NCBI RefSeq assembly: GCF_041929235.1
Contig: NZ_JBHFNP010000085.1
Span: forward strand, 1-64,000
From: Microseira sp041929235
GTDB lineage: Bacteria; Cyanobacteriota; Cyanobacteriia; Cyanobacteriales; Aerosakkonemataceae
Reading direction: 5' to 3'
Length of the DNA stretch: 64,000 bases
Shown here: positions 1-8,407 of the stretch, one piece after another
How positions within the stretch are numbered: position 1 is the stretch's first letter
Layout of the letters: the number at the start of each line of letters is the position of its first letter
Program-made: the position numbers and the translations under genes
Notes under the pieces: generated by a model
What the model was told of the DNA's origin: nothing
The model's input: only the letters and a program-made list of their open reading frames with translations
Database searches by the model: none

Positions 1-19
1 TTTCGGCTGCGTGTGTGTC

Positions 20-86
20 GCGCCCCCCTTATGGGTGCCGCTACACAAACGAAGGTGTACCTGATACGGCTGCAATCCGCTGTAAT
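20..86. repeat. Short intergenic repeat fragment
   Basis: The segment carries the phrases CTACACAAACGA, GGTGTACCT and GCAATCCGCTGTAAT. The same phrases recur in variant order and orientation at about 10696-10750 and 60605-60732. It looks like a dispersed non-coding repeat cut by the window edge. No gene is visible in it. Confidence 0.4.
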
Positions 87-87
87 T

Positions 88-1440
88 TTAACCTTGAAAA
101 TAATCGAAATAGATGGTAGAGTCAGTGGTTGACAAATTGAACCTACCAATACTTATCTTTTGGATTTCTTCCCATTCCTGATTGATTTTACTGCGATTGC
201 GAATAATAATTTCTGGTGTTCTATCTCTCATTGATGCGCGTACAATATTTACACTCTCCTTTAAAAAGAATAACCATTGAGTGAGATTAATCGCCAAAGG
301 ATTACCAGAGTAGATAAAAACTTTCAAGGCATTACCACTAGCTGCTATAGCGTGGGCTAGAAACAACATTTTATGCAGCTTCAAGTTAGACTGGATTTGT
401 GTCAGTTCTTTACTAGCAACAGAACCGTGGAGAGAGTATTCAATTTGTGCGGGAGTTTCTAATGATGAAAGGTAGTGATAACCCCTAACTATTATTTCAA
501 TTGCTGCTACGGGAACCGACATAGAAATAAAATGCCTTAGATCGTAACCATTCAGATACATCCACCGAGATATGTCTGCAATGGTTTTATTGTTGGAACC
601 AAAGGAACCAAATTGTAGCAGTTGTAGAAAAGCCCATCCTGGTATAGGAACTCCCATTTTAGTACACATATCAGATATAATATGCCCCAACCAGAGTAAC
701 GGCGCAAAGACTTTATCTTTTAGCGACATATCAAACGTTTTAAGAATTTGTATGTTGCCATTGATATCAAAAGCTGTCATCGATCCATTGAGGATATCTA
801 GCGTACCAAAGATTAAACCAAACAGAGGATCGTGACTGAGGCTTAACAGTCTGTGGGATCTAGGATTAAACCCTGGGATATTCGGATCTATGCTGCGATC
901 GTAGGGTACTTTACAAACAGTCTCGCACCACTTAAGAAATGGATTTAATTTGCCATTTTCGTCAACTCCTAAAGTTTTTAGCCAAGCGGTAAAGCGACTT
1001 CCCTGTTGTTGGTATTTCCCAAGATAGTTGATATCTTTGGGAATCTTGACAATTAAAAAATCAAGCAGAGAAGCAACAACGCCAGCAATGCCAACTATTC
1101 CATAGTCTAAGCTTGATAAAGGTGGGAGAATTTCTGGACTTCTAAAAACTTCTGCTTTGACTTTGGCTTCAATCATCAAAGGATTATCGTTGAGAAAAAA
1201 ATCATCATCCCATTGTAATTGGCTTGATTCATTAGCAGGCTGTTGGCTGGGGGTTTCTAATATATTTTCTACAGTAACTCCGATCGCACTGGCAAGATTA
1301 ATTATTTCCAATCGCAATTGCATTAATTCATCTGAATCTTGTTGATTAGTTTGACTAATTTTATCAAAGCTTGAATTGATGTCTCTAATTCTTTGAGAAG
1401 ATTCTAACAATTCATCATCCCAATTAAATATTCCTGACAT
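88..1440 (-). CDS. Uncharacterised membrane protein with paired His/Asp motifs
   Basis: A 450-residue protein that I do not recognise with certainty. The N-terminal 90 residues are polar and acidic (FNWDDELLESSQ, LQWDDDFFLND), followed by hydrophobic stretches around residues 108-130 and 310-325. Two motifs stand out: SHRLLSLSHDPLFGLIFG near residues 193-210 and LGHIISDMCTKMGVP near 250-265. Together they loosely resemble the two His/Asp motifs of YdjM-type membrane-bound putative metal-dependent hydrolases. That likeness is a weak inference; a search could show a phage- or defence-associated family instead. It lies on the same strand as, and 370 bp downstream of, the 780-residue coiled-coil protein, and may belong with it and the divergent dynamin-like GTPase. 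Confidence 0.6.
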   Translation of the reverse strand: MSGIFNWDDELLESSQRIRDINSSFDKISQTNQQDSDELMQLRLEIINLASAIGVTVENILETPSQQPANESSQLQWDDDFFLNDNPLMIEAKVKAEVFRSPEILPPLSSLDYGIVGIAGVVASLLDFLIVKIPKDINYLGKYQQQGSRFTAWLKTLGVDENGKLNPFLKWCETVCKVPYDRSIDPNIPGFNPRSHRLLSLSHDPLFGLIFGTLDILNGSMTAFDINGNIQILKTFDMSLKDKVFAPLLWLGHIISDMCTKMGVPIPGWAFLQLLQFGSFGSNNKTIADISRWMYLNGYDLRHFISMSVPVAAIEIIVRGYHYLSSLETPAQIEYSLHGSVASKELTQIQSNLKLHKMLFLAHAIAASGNALKVFIYSGNPLAINLTQWLFFLKESVNIVRASMRDRTPEIIIRNRSKINQEWEEIQKISIGRFNLSTTDSTIYFDYFQG

Positions 1441-1464
1441 GGCTCTCCTCTGAAGTTAGATATA

Positions 1465-1613
1465 ATATCATGCCCGGTCGATTACCCATAATCGGAAGCC
1501 GGGACACGGCACGATCAAAGTTATCTGTTTGTCCGAGATATCTATGATGCCGTGTCCCTACGCAACGACGGGGTAACGTTTTTTTATTATGGGCAATTCA
1601 ACGGACATCATAT
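1465..1613. repeat. MITE B copy 1 (longer variant)
   Basis: A non-coding inverted-repeat element that opens with ATATCATGCCCG and closes with CGGACATCATAT. At 149 bp it is longer than the other three copies (about 104-106 bp at 11234, 17846 and 25268). Its interior carries an extra inverted segment (GGGACACGGCA and TGCCGTGTCCC). It fills most of the space between the first two genes. Confidence 0.65.
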
Positions 1614-1624
1614 AACAGGAATTA

Positions 1625-1700
1625 CGCAACTTCTTGGTTCGTAGTAAGCGCTTTAGCGCTTGCTTAAAGATTGGCACTAAAGTGCCTACTACGAACATGA
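1625..1700. repeat. CTACTACGAA palindromic repeat
   Basis: Contains TTCGTAGTAAGCGCTTTAGC and its near-inverse ending in CTACTACGAA. A related tandem array lies at 6884-6946. It is a dispersed intergenic repeat of the kind common in filamentous cyanobacteria. No coding signal is seen. Confidence 0.5.
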
Positions 1701-1750
1701 ATTGATATTTTTATTTTGACAGTTGCTTAAGTCGTGTATAAGTTAGGCAT

Positions 1751-1783
1751 AACCCGGATTTTTGTTGCTAATAAATCCGGGTT
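1751..1783. terminator. Hairpin downstream of the coiled-coil gene
   Basis: An 11-bp perfect stem, AACCCGGATTT against AAATCCGGGTT, with an 11-nt loop. It lies 27 bp beyond the stop of the leftward 780-residue gene. The T-rich run (ATTTGCTTTTT) follows on the plus strand, so it could end transcription in either direction. The directional assignment is uncertain. Confidence 0.45.
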
Positions 1784-1809
1784 ATTTGCTTTTTCGTGCC
1801 TACTTATTG

Positions 1810-4152
1810 TTACATTAAGCCTTGAATTCTTCCTAGCGCTTTCTTCAAATACTCAATAGCTTGTTTGAGATTTTCGATTTCTTTCTTATTTTTTTCTGGT
1901 TCAAGAAGTAGCTCGTCGAGTTTGTCTTCAAGGGAGCGGATACCTCGCCTTAGTTGTTTTATAATTTCTGGAAGCTTGATAATTTCTTGATCTTTGCGGC
2001 TATCTTTTTGAATGAAAATAATCTCTTTGATCGCTACTTCCAGCTTGGCTGCTTGCGTTAAAGCGGCATCTGGAGATTGACCGAATAAAGCGCCAACACC
2101 AACTCCTGCACCAGCACCGAGAATTGAACCGCCAGCAACAATTACAGCCATTCCGCCAGCCATTCCGAAACCTCCAGCTGCGATCGCACCTCCTCCAAGT
2201 GCAGCTAAAACGGCGGATACTGCGGCTGCACCTCCTAAACCAGGTGCTAGTATAGGTGCAAGTAAACCTACTATCAATGGTGTAGCAAATATAGCTGCTA
2301 CTCCTAACACAACTGCTCCTGCTGCACCAACTAACCAAGGATTTACACCGCCTTTAATTCCTTTGATTGCTTCCTTGTAATTGGACTTAAAGCGATGAAC
2401 AGAATCTGGCTCGATGTCTAGTGTTATAGCAAAAACTCTTAGCTTATTGGTGAGTTTTTCTTCATCAGCAATTTTCAAATTTTTGAATGCTTCATCGCGG
2501 TTGTCGCCCAAGGGGTAATAGGGTTGAAACAGCGTTACTTCTAATAAAATTAGACACCGAGTCAATTGATTACCTGGAGCGATTAGGCTTGATTTTACTA
2601 GATTTTTGAGATGTTCAAAATCAGTAATTATGTCGAATGAACTCTTAGAAAGACTAGAGGGTGTTCTTTGGCTGTTCAAGAAAAGCTCTGTTGACGCTTT
2701 CCACTTACGCAACCACTCTCGCTTAAGGGAGTTTTTCTCGTAATCAGATCCACTGTCAATATCAGCTTGTACCAAGTGGTACTGATAGCTGAACATAATT
2801 CTGGTTTGTTCTGGAGTTAAGCCAAATTCTTTCATAGCTTGTGAATCCTCTTTAATCGCTTCAGAATTGATTTCTGGCTCGTTTTCTGATTCATCTTCAG
2901 ATTCATCGCGGACTTTCAAGTAGTGATAGAGATTAGCAACAGCTAAATCTGAGGCTTTTTCTAAGTTCGATAGCACAAAGGTTTTGTAACCTGCTATTTC
3001 ACCTTGCTTGATAATATAACTTTCATACTCTTCACGTCGCTGGGGTTCGAGCATTAATTCGAGTTGAGTGCAAAGGGAGTAAAAATGAGACTTTGGCCTC
3101 AAATTATCATAAATTAACTGTTCTGGCGGTATTACCAAGGCTGTTTTATCTGATTTTGCATCCTCACTAACAGAAGTTTGTGAAGCATTGAACTCAGCAC
3201 TTTGTAAGAGTTTTAACTCACTGGGTGGTAGAGCTATAGTCCATTCAATTTGATTCTGCCAACTGTCTAATAAAACTAAATCGTGATTGTGAATCCGGGT
3301 AATTTCAGGGAAGAGAAAATCAAGCTCGTCATCAGAGTCACAAGCATCAATTATTCTTAAACCATCTTGACGGATATTTGCTTGCAGTTGAGAGATGCGA
3401 TCGCTTGCCGCCCCGAACTCATTTTGCACCTGATAAGTCGCAATAATACTCTGCTCGATCGCCCAACTGCACTCTAATCGGCGCAACTGTCCCGCTGCAC
3501 AAGTTTCTTCTAATAACTGGGGATTTCTGTAGTCTGCTAAAGCTTCAAATAACATTCCCCGCGCTGCATCAATTTCCGCATTTCGGCGGTCAATATCTTT
3601 TAATTGCAATGCCGATCGCATTCGTTGTATTGCTTGCGTAAACAACCCATAAGCTCGCACTAAAACTAGCCGATGATTTTCAAATTTCATCTCTTCGACA
3701 ACTTGGTAAATTAATTGCTTAATTTCCGTGCCTTGGTCTTTCAAAAGTTGTTCTAAATTGATGAAACCGTTTTCTACTTTAACTTCTAGCCTCTCTACTG
3801 CTTTTTTTAGTTTCAATGTCTGGTGCAAATTCACTGCCGATAACGCTACCCCTGCCAAAGTTCCCACACCTATGACGGCTGTAGTCGCTTGTAGCACGCC
3901 CAAACTCGCTTGGACGGCTTGAAAGCCCATTTGCGTTTGCTGCATCTGCCCGCCCATGACAAACTGCATCGCAGACACTAACGGCGATAGGGGGCTGTCG
4001 TTGACTGTCGCCCCAACGGCATGGGCGACAAACTGCCCCGTCGCTGCATCGCGCGCCATGCCGATAGGCACTCCGGCAGATGTATAAACTTGCGCGTACT
4101 TGCCTGCCGCGATCGCAGCCTCTACCACCGGGGGAAATACAAAATTCATCAT
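1810..4152 (-). CDS. Large coiled-coil protein with glycine-rich membrane segment
   Basis: A 780-residue protein with no enzymatic motif that I can identify. It has a hydrophobic stretch near residues 84-110, then long predicted helices (charged, heptad-like) through about residue 590. A roughly 90-residue glycine/alanine-rich hydrophobic segment follows at about 600-690 (GGAAAVSAVLAALGGGAIAA, GAGAGVGVGALFG), and the last 80 residues are a charged coiled coil. This architecture of helical bundle, glycine-zipper membrane hairpin and coiled coil recalls membrane-remodelling or pore-forming proteins. Its start lies 85 bp (or 46 bp with the longer start) from the divergent TerB/dynamin-like GTPase, which also has a glycine-rich membrane segment, so the two probably share a control region and act at the same membrane. 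Function unknown; the link is inference. Confidence 0.65.
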   Translation of the reverse strand: MMNFVFPPVVEAAIAAGKYAQVYTSAGVPIGMARDAATGQFVAHAVGATVNDSPLSPLVSAMQFVMGGQMQQTQMGFQAVQASLGVLQATTAVIGVGTLAGVALSAVNLHQTLKLKKAVERLEVKVENGFINLEQLLKDQGTEIKQLIYQVVEEMKFENHRLVLVRAYGLFTQAIQRMRSALQLKDIDRRNAEIDAARGMLFEALADYRNPQLLEETCAAGQLRRLECSWAIEQSIIATYQVQNEFGAASDRISQLQANIRQDGLRIIDACDSDDELDFLFPEITRIHNHDLVLLDSWQNQIEWTIALPPSELKLLQSAEFNASQTSVSEDAKSDKTALVIPPEQLIYDNLRPKSHFYSLCTQLELMLEPQRREEYESYIIKQGEIAGYKTFVLSNLEKASDLAVANLYHYLKVRDESEDESENEPEINSEAIKEDSQAMKEFGLTPEQTRIMFSYQYHLVQADIDSGSDYEKNSLKREWLRKWKASTELFLNSQRTPSSLSKSSFDIITDFEHLKNLVKSSLIAPGNQLTRCLILLEVTLFQPYYPLGDNRDEAFKNLKIADEEKLTNKLRVFAITLDIEPDSVHRFKSNYKEAIKGIKGGVNPWLVGAAGAVVLGVAAIFATPLIVGLLAPILAPGLGGAAAVSAVLAALGGGAIAAGGFGMAGGMAVIVAGGSILGAGAGVGVGALFGQSPDAALTQAAKLEVAIKEIIFIQKDSRKDQEIIKLPEIIKQLRRGIRSLEDKLDELLLEPEKNKKEIENLKQAIEYLKKALGRIQGLM

Positions 4153-4237
4153 AAATCTTTACCCTGGGAGCTTCCCAAAGAAATGCTAATTTATTATCAT
4201 GCTTTTAATAAAAAAAACTTATGTATTTGTACTGAAA

Positions 4238-6850
4238 ATGGACAAGTCGCTAATCACTCCTCAAACGGTTGATCTTGTTTCACGCATCACCGGACAAAAA
4301 CTGTCCAAACAGGATATTGATTCCCCTGCCCTATTCCTGGCGGCGCTGGTAACGGTGTTGTTGGGAGTCATCTACGCCGACGGTACAGTTAGCGCTGAAG
4401 AAACCCAGCGGTTGCGGACAACTTTGACGGAACTCATCCCCCCTAATAACAGTTTGCGGCAATTGGCAATGCTGATGGCTAAGGGCGTGAAGGAACATCA
4501 ATTTTATAAGAAACTGCCAGAGTTTTTAGTCTTGACAGCGGGCTTTTCCGAGGCGGAGAAACTGTTGTTAATTAGTTTTGGCTATCAAATGTCAGCAGCA
4601 GATGGCACAATCGATGAACGGGAAAAACAGTATTTGAAAATCATCGCCAAACGCATCGGAATTGATGAGCGATATTTGACAGTTTTGTCGGCTAGTTTTA
4701 GCAATCAAGCGATCGGCGATACAGCAGCTTTAGCCGAAGTTCACTCGTTACTCGATCCGGCACAATTTCAAGCTATCCATTCTTTGTTTGTCCGGGCTGC
4801 TAGTCACATTATCGAACATTTACCAGCCAAACCAAAACCGCAAGTAAATCAAAAGCATTTAGTTTCGTCATATCATGATTTGAAAAAGTTTCAGGAGTAT
4901 CGGCAACAACTGAATGGTGTTTGCGATCGCTTGAGCCAGATTATTCAAGAAGGATGCGATCGCGCCGTTTTGACTGATGCTTTAACAGGCGACATCAAAA
5001 CAACTCAAGAGAGATTGCAATCTCAATGTTTTCGCGTTGTTGTTGTCGGTGATTTTAGTAAAGGAAAATCCACTTTACTTAATGCTTTGCTGGGCGAAAA
5101 AATCCAACCAGTGCGGGATATCCCCTGTAGCGGTACTGTGACTATTTTAAAATATGGTTCACAGCGGCGTGTTATTTGTCGTTACAAAGATAAAGATAGA
5201 CCGGAGCAAGAAATTTCACCGGAGCAATATCAAGAAAAAGCTTCTATTTCGGAAGAGGCGGCTTTGGGTTCTTACGAAGATGAGATAGCCAAATCGGAAA
5301 TAGCAGAAATTGTTTTTGAACACCCCGATTTAGAGTTGTGCCGCAATGGGGTAGAAATTATTGATTCCCCCGGATTGAACGAGGCAGAGTCACGCATATT
5401 GGTGACTCAGCAAATTCTGAAAACGGCTGATGCGATTATTTTCCTGACTAACGCTCAAAGTGTTTTAACAAAAACAGAGCGAGAACTACTTTTAGACTTG
5501 AAAAAAGACTTGAACTATGGTAAAGAAGATGAAGGAGCGAGGAATATTTTTATTGTAGTTAATTTTGTGGATTTGCTACAAGAGGAAGAAAGCCGCAAGC
5601 AGGTGCGACGAAGGGTAGAAACTATTGTTAATGGGGCAAATCCAATTATTTATGGGGAAAATAGGATTCATTTTATTTCTGCGAAATCAGCTTTAGATGC
5701 GATTTTGTCAGGTAAAGAAAATGACAATTATCTAAAAGCTTTTCAGGGTTTTACTTCTTCGGTTGAGAAGTTTTTGACAGTTGAACGTGGTTCGATTTCA
5801 CTTCAACAGTCAGCCGCAGGAATTCAGCAAATCATTGATACTGGCTGCGATGAGTTGAATCAAAAGCAGAAAATGTTAGACGGAGAATTGAGAGTTTCTC
5901 AACAAGAGAAGCCGAAAATATTTGAACAAATGGCAGAAGTGAGCGGACGCGATGTGAAAATTAGAGTTTTAGCTGAAGAATTGATCGAACAATCTTTAGA
6001 AGAAACTCTTGAATCTTGGAATGAATGGGTAGAAGGATTGGCTGAAAGGGTAATTTCAAAAAGTAAGTACTGGACTTCTGAACACGGACACATCATGGGT
6101 CAAGACAAGTTGACTAAAGATTACGCCAATCAATTTGTGCGAGACATCACCCAAGAAACTGAAAATTGGGCAAACCAAAAAGTGCAAGGGATTGTGCGGC
6201 AAAATATGGCAGTTTTAGAGGAGCAAATTAGGGAAGATATTAACGCGATTCGGCAAGAGTTTGAAAAGTTAGACAAGCAACACAGCAGTAACCTTGTCGC
6301 TCAATTCAATCACTTAGCAATAGCAGGTAATGTGGGTGGAATTGGTATCGGTGGAAGCGGGTTTGCTTCATCAATTCCAGAAATAGAAGATGGTGGATTT
6401 TTTGGCGGTATAGGCATTGGTGCAGCAGTTGGTGCAGCGTTGCTAGTTTTTACAGGACTGGGTATTATTCCTGTTATTTTGGGTGGCTTAGCTGCTGGTG
6501 TTGGTGGAGGTTTGGGCTGGAGTTGGCTGGATGGCGATGCTGTTAAAGAGCAAATTAGGCAAAAGGTTTGCGAGTTAGGGTTTGAGAAATTTGACGAATC
6601 TGCGGAGTCTATTCTTGGTAAGATACAAGAAAAAATTATCGCTGGGTTTGAAGAAAGGATTGAGGCTAATAGCGGGCTGATGAAAAAAGCTATTTTGCGG
6701 TTGGAAAATCTATTAGAACAACAGGAACAACGCGAGCGACAAACTCAAGAGGAATGCGATGCTGAAAAAGTTTGGCTCGCCCAAAAGCGTGGGGAGTTTG
6801 AACAGGTACAGCATCAGATCGAAGTAATTTTGCATCAAAGTGCCAGATAG
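4238..6850 (+). CDS. TerB-domain dynamin-like GTPase
   Basis: Predicted membrane-remodelling GTPase. Residues 34-160 form a TerB-like (tellurite-resistance co-chaperone) domain with two acidic repeats, GVIYADGTVSAEE and MSAADGTIDEREK. A dynamin-type GTPase domain follows: P-loop GDFSKGKST at about 271-279, DSPG (G3) at about 376, NFVD in the G4 position at about 442, then FISAKSA (G5). Long helices come next, then a glycine-rich hydrophobic hairpin at about 717-764, the likely membrane paddle, and a C-terminal coiled coil. I prefer the ATG at 4238 (MDKSLITPQ); an upstream in-frame ATG at 4199 adds 13 residues, and neither has a clear ribosome site. Divergent from the 780-residue coiled-coil gene. 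Bacterial dynamin-like proteins are known in membrane repair and some phage-defence systems; the role here is not determined. Confidence 0.88.
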   Translation: MDKSLITPQTVDLVSRITGQKLSKQDIDSPALFLAALVTVLLGVIYADGTVSAEETQRLRTTLTELIPPNNSLRQLAMLMAKGVKEHQFYKKLPEFLVLTAGFSEAEKLLLISFGYQMSAADGTIDEREKQYLKIIAKRIGIDERYLTVLSASFSNQAIGDTAALAEVHSLLDPAQFQAIHSLFVRAASHIIEHLPAKPKPQVNQKHLVSSYHDLKKFQEYRQQLNGVCDRLSQIIQEGCDRAVLTDALTGDIKTTQERLQSQCFRVVVVGDFSKGKSTLLNALLGEKIQPVRDIPCSGTVTILKYGSQRRVICRYKDKDRPEQEISPEQYQEKASISEEAALGSYEDEIAKSEIAEIVFEHPDLELCRNGVEIIDSPGLNEAESRILVTQQILKTADAIIFLTNAQSVLTKTERELLLDLKKDLNYGKEDEGARNIFIVVNFVDLLQEEESRKQVRRRVETIVNGANPIIYGENRIHFISAKSALDAILSGKENDNYLKAFQGFTSSVEKFLTVERGSISLQQSAAGIQQIIDTGCDELNQKQKMLDGELRVSQQEKPKIFEQMAEVSGRDVKIRVLAEELIEQSLEETLESWNEWVEGLAERVISKSKYWTSEHGHIMGQDKLTKDYANQFVRDITQETENWANQKVQGIVRQNMAVLEEQIREDINAIRQEFEKLDKQHSSNLVAQFNHLAIAGNVGGIGIGGSGFASSIPEIEDGGFFGGIGIGAAVGAALLVFTGLGIIPVILGGLAAGVGGGLGWSWLDGDAVKEQIRQKVCELGFEKFDESAESILGKIQEKIIAGFEERIEANSGLMKKAILRLENLLEQQEQRERQTQEECDAEKVWLAQKRGEFEQVQHQIEVILHQSAR

Positions 6851-7292
6851 CTCTCTGCCAAGCATTGTTGCACCATACCACAGCGAAGACAGCGCCTACT
6901 ACGAACGAAAGCGCCTACTACGAACGAAAGGCGTCTACTACGAACTAAAGGCGATCGCTTGGATTGGGTTCAAAGATTGAGAAATATTGCAAGCTTGGGA
7001 AAGCTAACTTAAAAGTTTAACCCTTTACTCATTACTTCACAATTTCCTCACACTTTTTGACTAAATTTAAAGTGGGTTAAAATCTGCAATGCTTGATTAA
7101 AAAAGCATTATTACGGCTTGATTGCGAGCAGTGCAAGTATTAATTTTAACCTGTGCCATCCGTTTGATTCCGGCTGTAATTACCCGCCGCCAACTGCATT
7201 GTTCCGTTTCTGCTGAAATATTTGAGCAAATCGGTAATAACTAACACCATTTGAACAATTAGCAATTAGCAATTAGCAATTAGCAATTACCT
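6851..7292. other. Gene-free stretch with CTACTACGAA tandem repeats
   Basis: About 440 bp without a convincing gene. Positions 6884-6946 hold three to four tandem copies of a unit ending in CTACTACGAA followed by AAAGGCG-type spacers. A 37-codon GTG-initiated frame at 7131-7244 has no recognisable product. The stretch ends in heptamer repeats touching the next gene. Confidence 0.6.
7255..7289. repeat. TAGCAAT heptamer tandem repeat abutting a start codon
   Basis: About five tandem copies of TAGCAAT (a short tandemly repeated repetitive sequence, STRR) end 3 bp before the ATG of the DevA-type gene. They occupy the place of a normal ribosome-binding site. The same heptamer recurs, often with its inverse ATTAGCC type, at 20.8, 28.2, 33.3, 41.4, 46.2, 56.8 and 60.8 kb. 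Confidence 0.8.
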
Positions 7293-8003
7293 ATGATATC
7301 CGACCCGGTTATTGACAGCAAAAATATCAATTTTTACTTTGGTAAAGGAGCCTTACGCAAGCAAGTTTTATTCGATCTTGACCTGGAAATTTATCCGGGA
7401 GAAATTGTGCTGATGACCGGGCCATCTGGGTCGGGTAAAACAACCTTGCTGACCTTGATTGGTGGTTTGCGTTCGGCACAAGAAGGGAGTTTAAAAGTTT
7501 TCGGACAACAACTGGTAGGAGCGAGTAAAAGCAAGTTGGTAGAAGTCCGTCGCGATATTGGTTATATTTTCCAAGCTCACAACTTATTGAAGAGCTTAAC
7601 GGCGATCCAAAACGTGCAAATGTCCCTCGAACTTCACCCAGAGATTTCTGCTCAAGAAATGTACCAAAAAGAAGAGGAAATCCTGAAAGCCGTTGGTTTG
7701 GGTGACCACATGAATTATTATCCAGAAAACCTTTCAGGAGGACAAAAACAACGAGTTGCGATCGCGCGCGCTTTAGTCAGTCATCCCAAGTTAGTTTTAG
7801 CAGACGAACCCACCGCTTCATTAGATAGTAAATCCGGTCGCGATGTGGTAGAAATTATGCAGCGTTTAGCCAAAGAACAAGGCGGTACGATATTAATCGT
7901 GACTCACGATAACCGCATTTTAGATATTGCAGATCGCATCGTACATATGGAAGATGGTCGTTTAACTCGCGACGAAGCTCTTTCTGTAGAAACAACCGTT
8001 TGA
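7293..8003 (+). CDS. devA: DevA-family ABC exporter ATP-binding protein
   Basis: A 236-residue ABC ATPase of the LolD/MacB/DevA type. It has Walker A GPSGSGKTT near residue 44, a Q-loop in GYIFQAHNLL, signature LSGGQKQR, Walker B LVLADEPTASLD and H-loop in VTHDNR. The opening NINFYFGKGALRKQVL is typical of cyanobacterial DevA proteins, which power export of envelope glycolipids or other substrates with DevB (membrane fusion) and DevC (permease). Neither devB nor devC is beside it in this window, so its partners must be elsewhere or this is an orphan. Its start codon directly follows an STRR, with no Shine-Dalgarno sequence visible. Confidence 0.9.
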   Translation: MISDPVIDSKNINFYFGKGALRKQVLFDLDLEIYPGEIVLMTGPSGSGKTTLLTLIGGLRSAQEGSLKVFGQQLVGASKSKLVEVRRDIGYIFQAHNLLKSLTAIQNVQMSLELHPEISAQEMYQKEEEILKAVGLGDHMNYYPENLSGGQKQRVAIARALVSHPKLVLADEPTASLDSKSGRDVVEIMQRLAKEQGGTILIVTHDNRILDIADRIVHMEDGRLTRDEALSVETTV

Positions 8004-8011
8004 TTGGTTCA

Positions 8012-8046
8012 ACAGTTGACAGTTGACAGTTGACAGTTGACAGTTA
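8012..8046. repeat. CAGTTGA heptamer tandem repeat
   Basis: Five tandem copies of a heptamer (ACAGTTG phase) begin 8 bp after the devA-type stop codon and run up to a MITE A copy. Confidence 0.8.
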
Positions 8047-8047
8047 C

Positions 8048-8140
8048 CCAAAGAAACCGGGTTTCTGTGAAAAATGTTTATAGAACTCTAGATATGCCTC
8101 CGGCACGCTACGCGAACGCAGCAGAAACCCGGTTTCTAAG
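8048..8140. repeat. MITE A copy with nested insert
   Basis: Bounded by GAAACCGGGTTTCT and GAAACCCGGTTTCT. The centre contains GATATGCCTCCGGCACGCTA, a second small repeat also found near 42297, 43245, 45990 and 54556, so one repeat appears nested in another. A further hairpin (AAGCCCGC/GCGGGCT) lies downstream at 8262-8280. Confidence 0.7.
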
Positions 8141-8407
8141 ATCGGATTGCGCAGGAGGGAAATTAATTTTTCCTTTCCGCTTAAAGGGGGGGCTTTAAAC
8201 CAAATCCGCTTTCATCACCCCTTTGATGCCGAACGACGCGCATTCGCGGCTACACAAACTAAGCCCGCCTTCGCGGGCTGTAAAATAAAGGGGGTTTAGA
8301 ACCCGGATTTGGTATTAAACCAATTTTTTCTGGTAATAGGTAATGGGAAAGCAAGAAGTAATTCAACCTCTGGCAAAAGTTAAAATAGGATTTGCATTCT
8401 TCTATCG

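Noticed and set aside
7131..7244. 37-codon GTG frame upstream of the devA-type gene
   Set aside because: No ribosome site, no recognisable product, no support from context; could be a remnant but cannot be shown.
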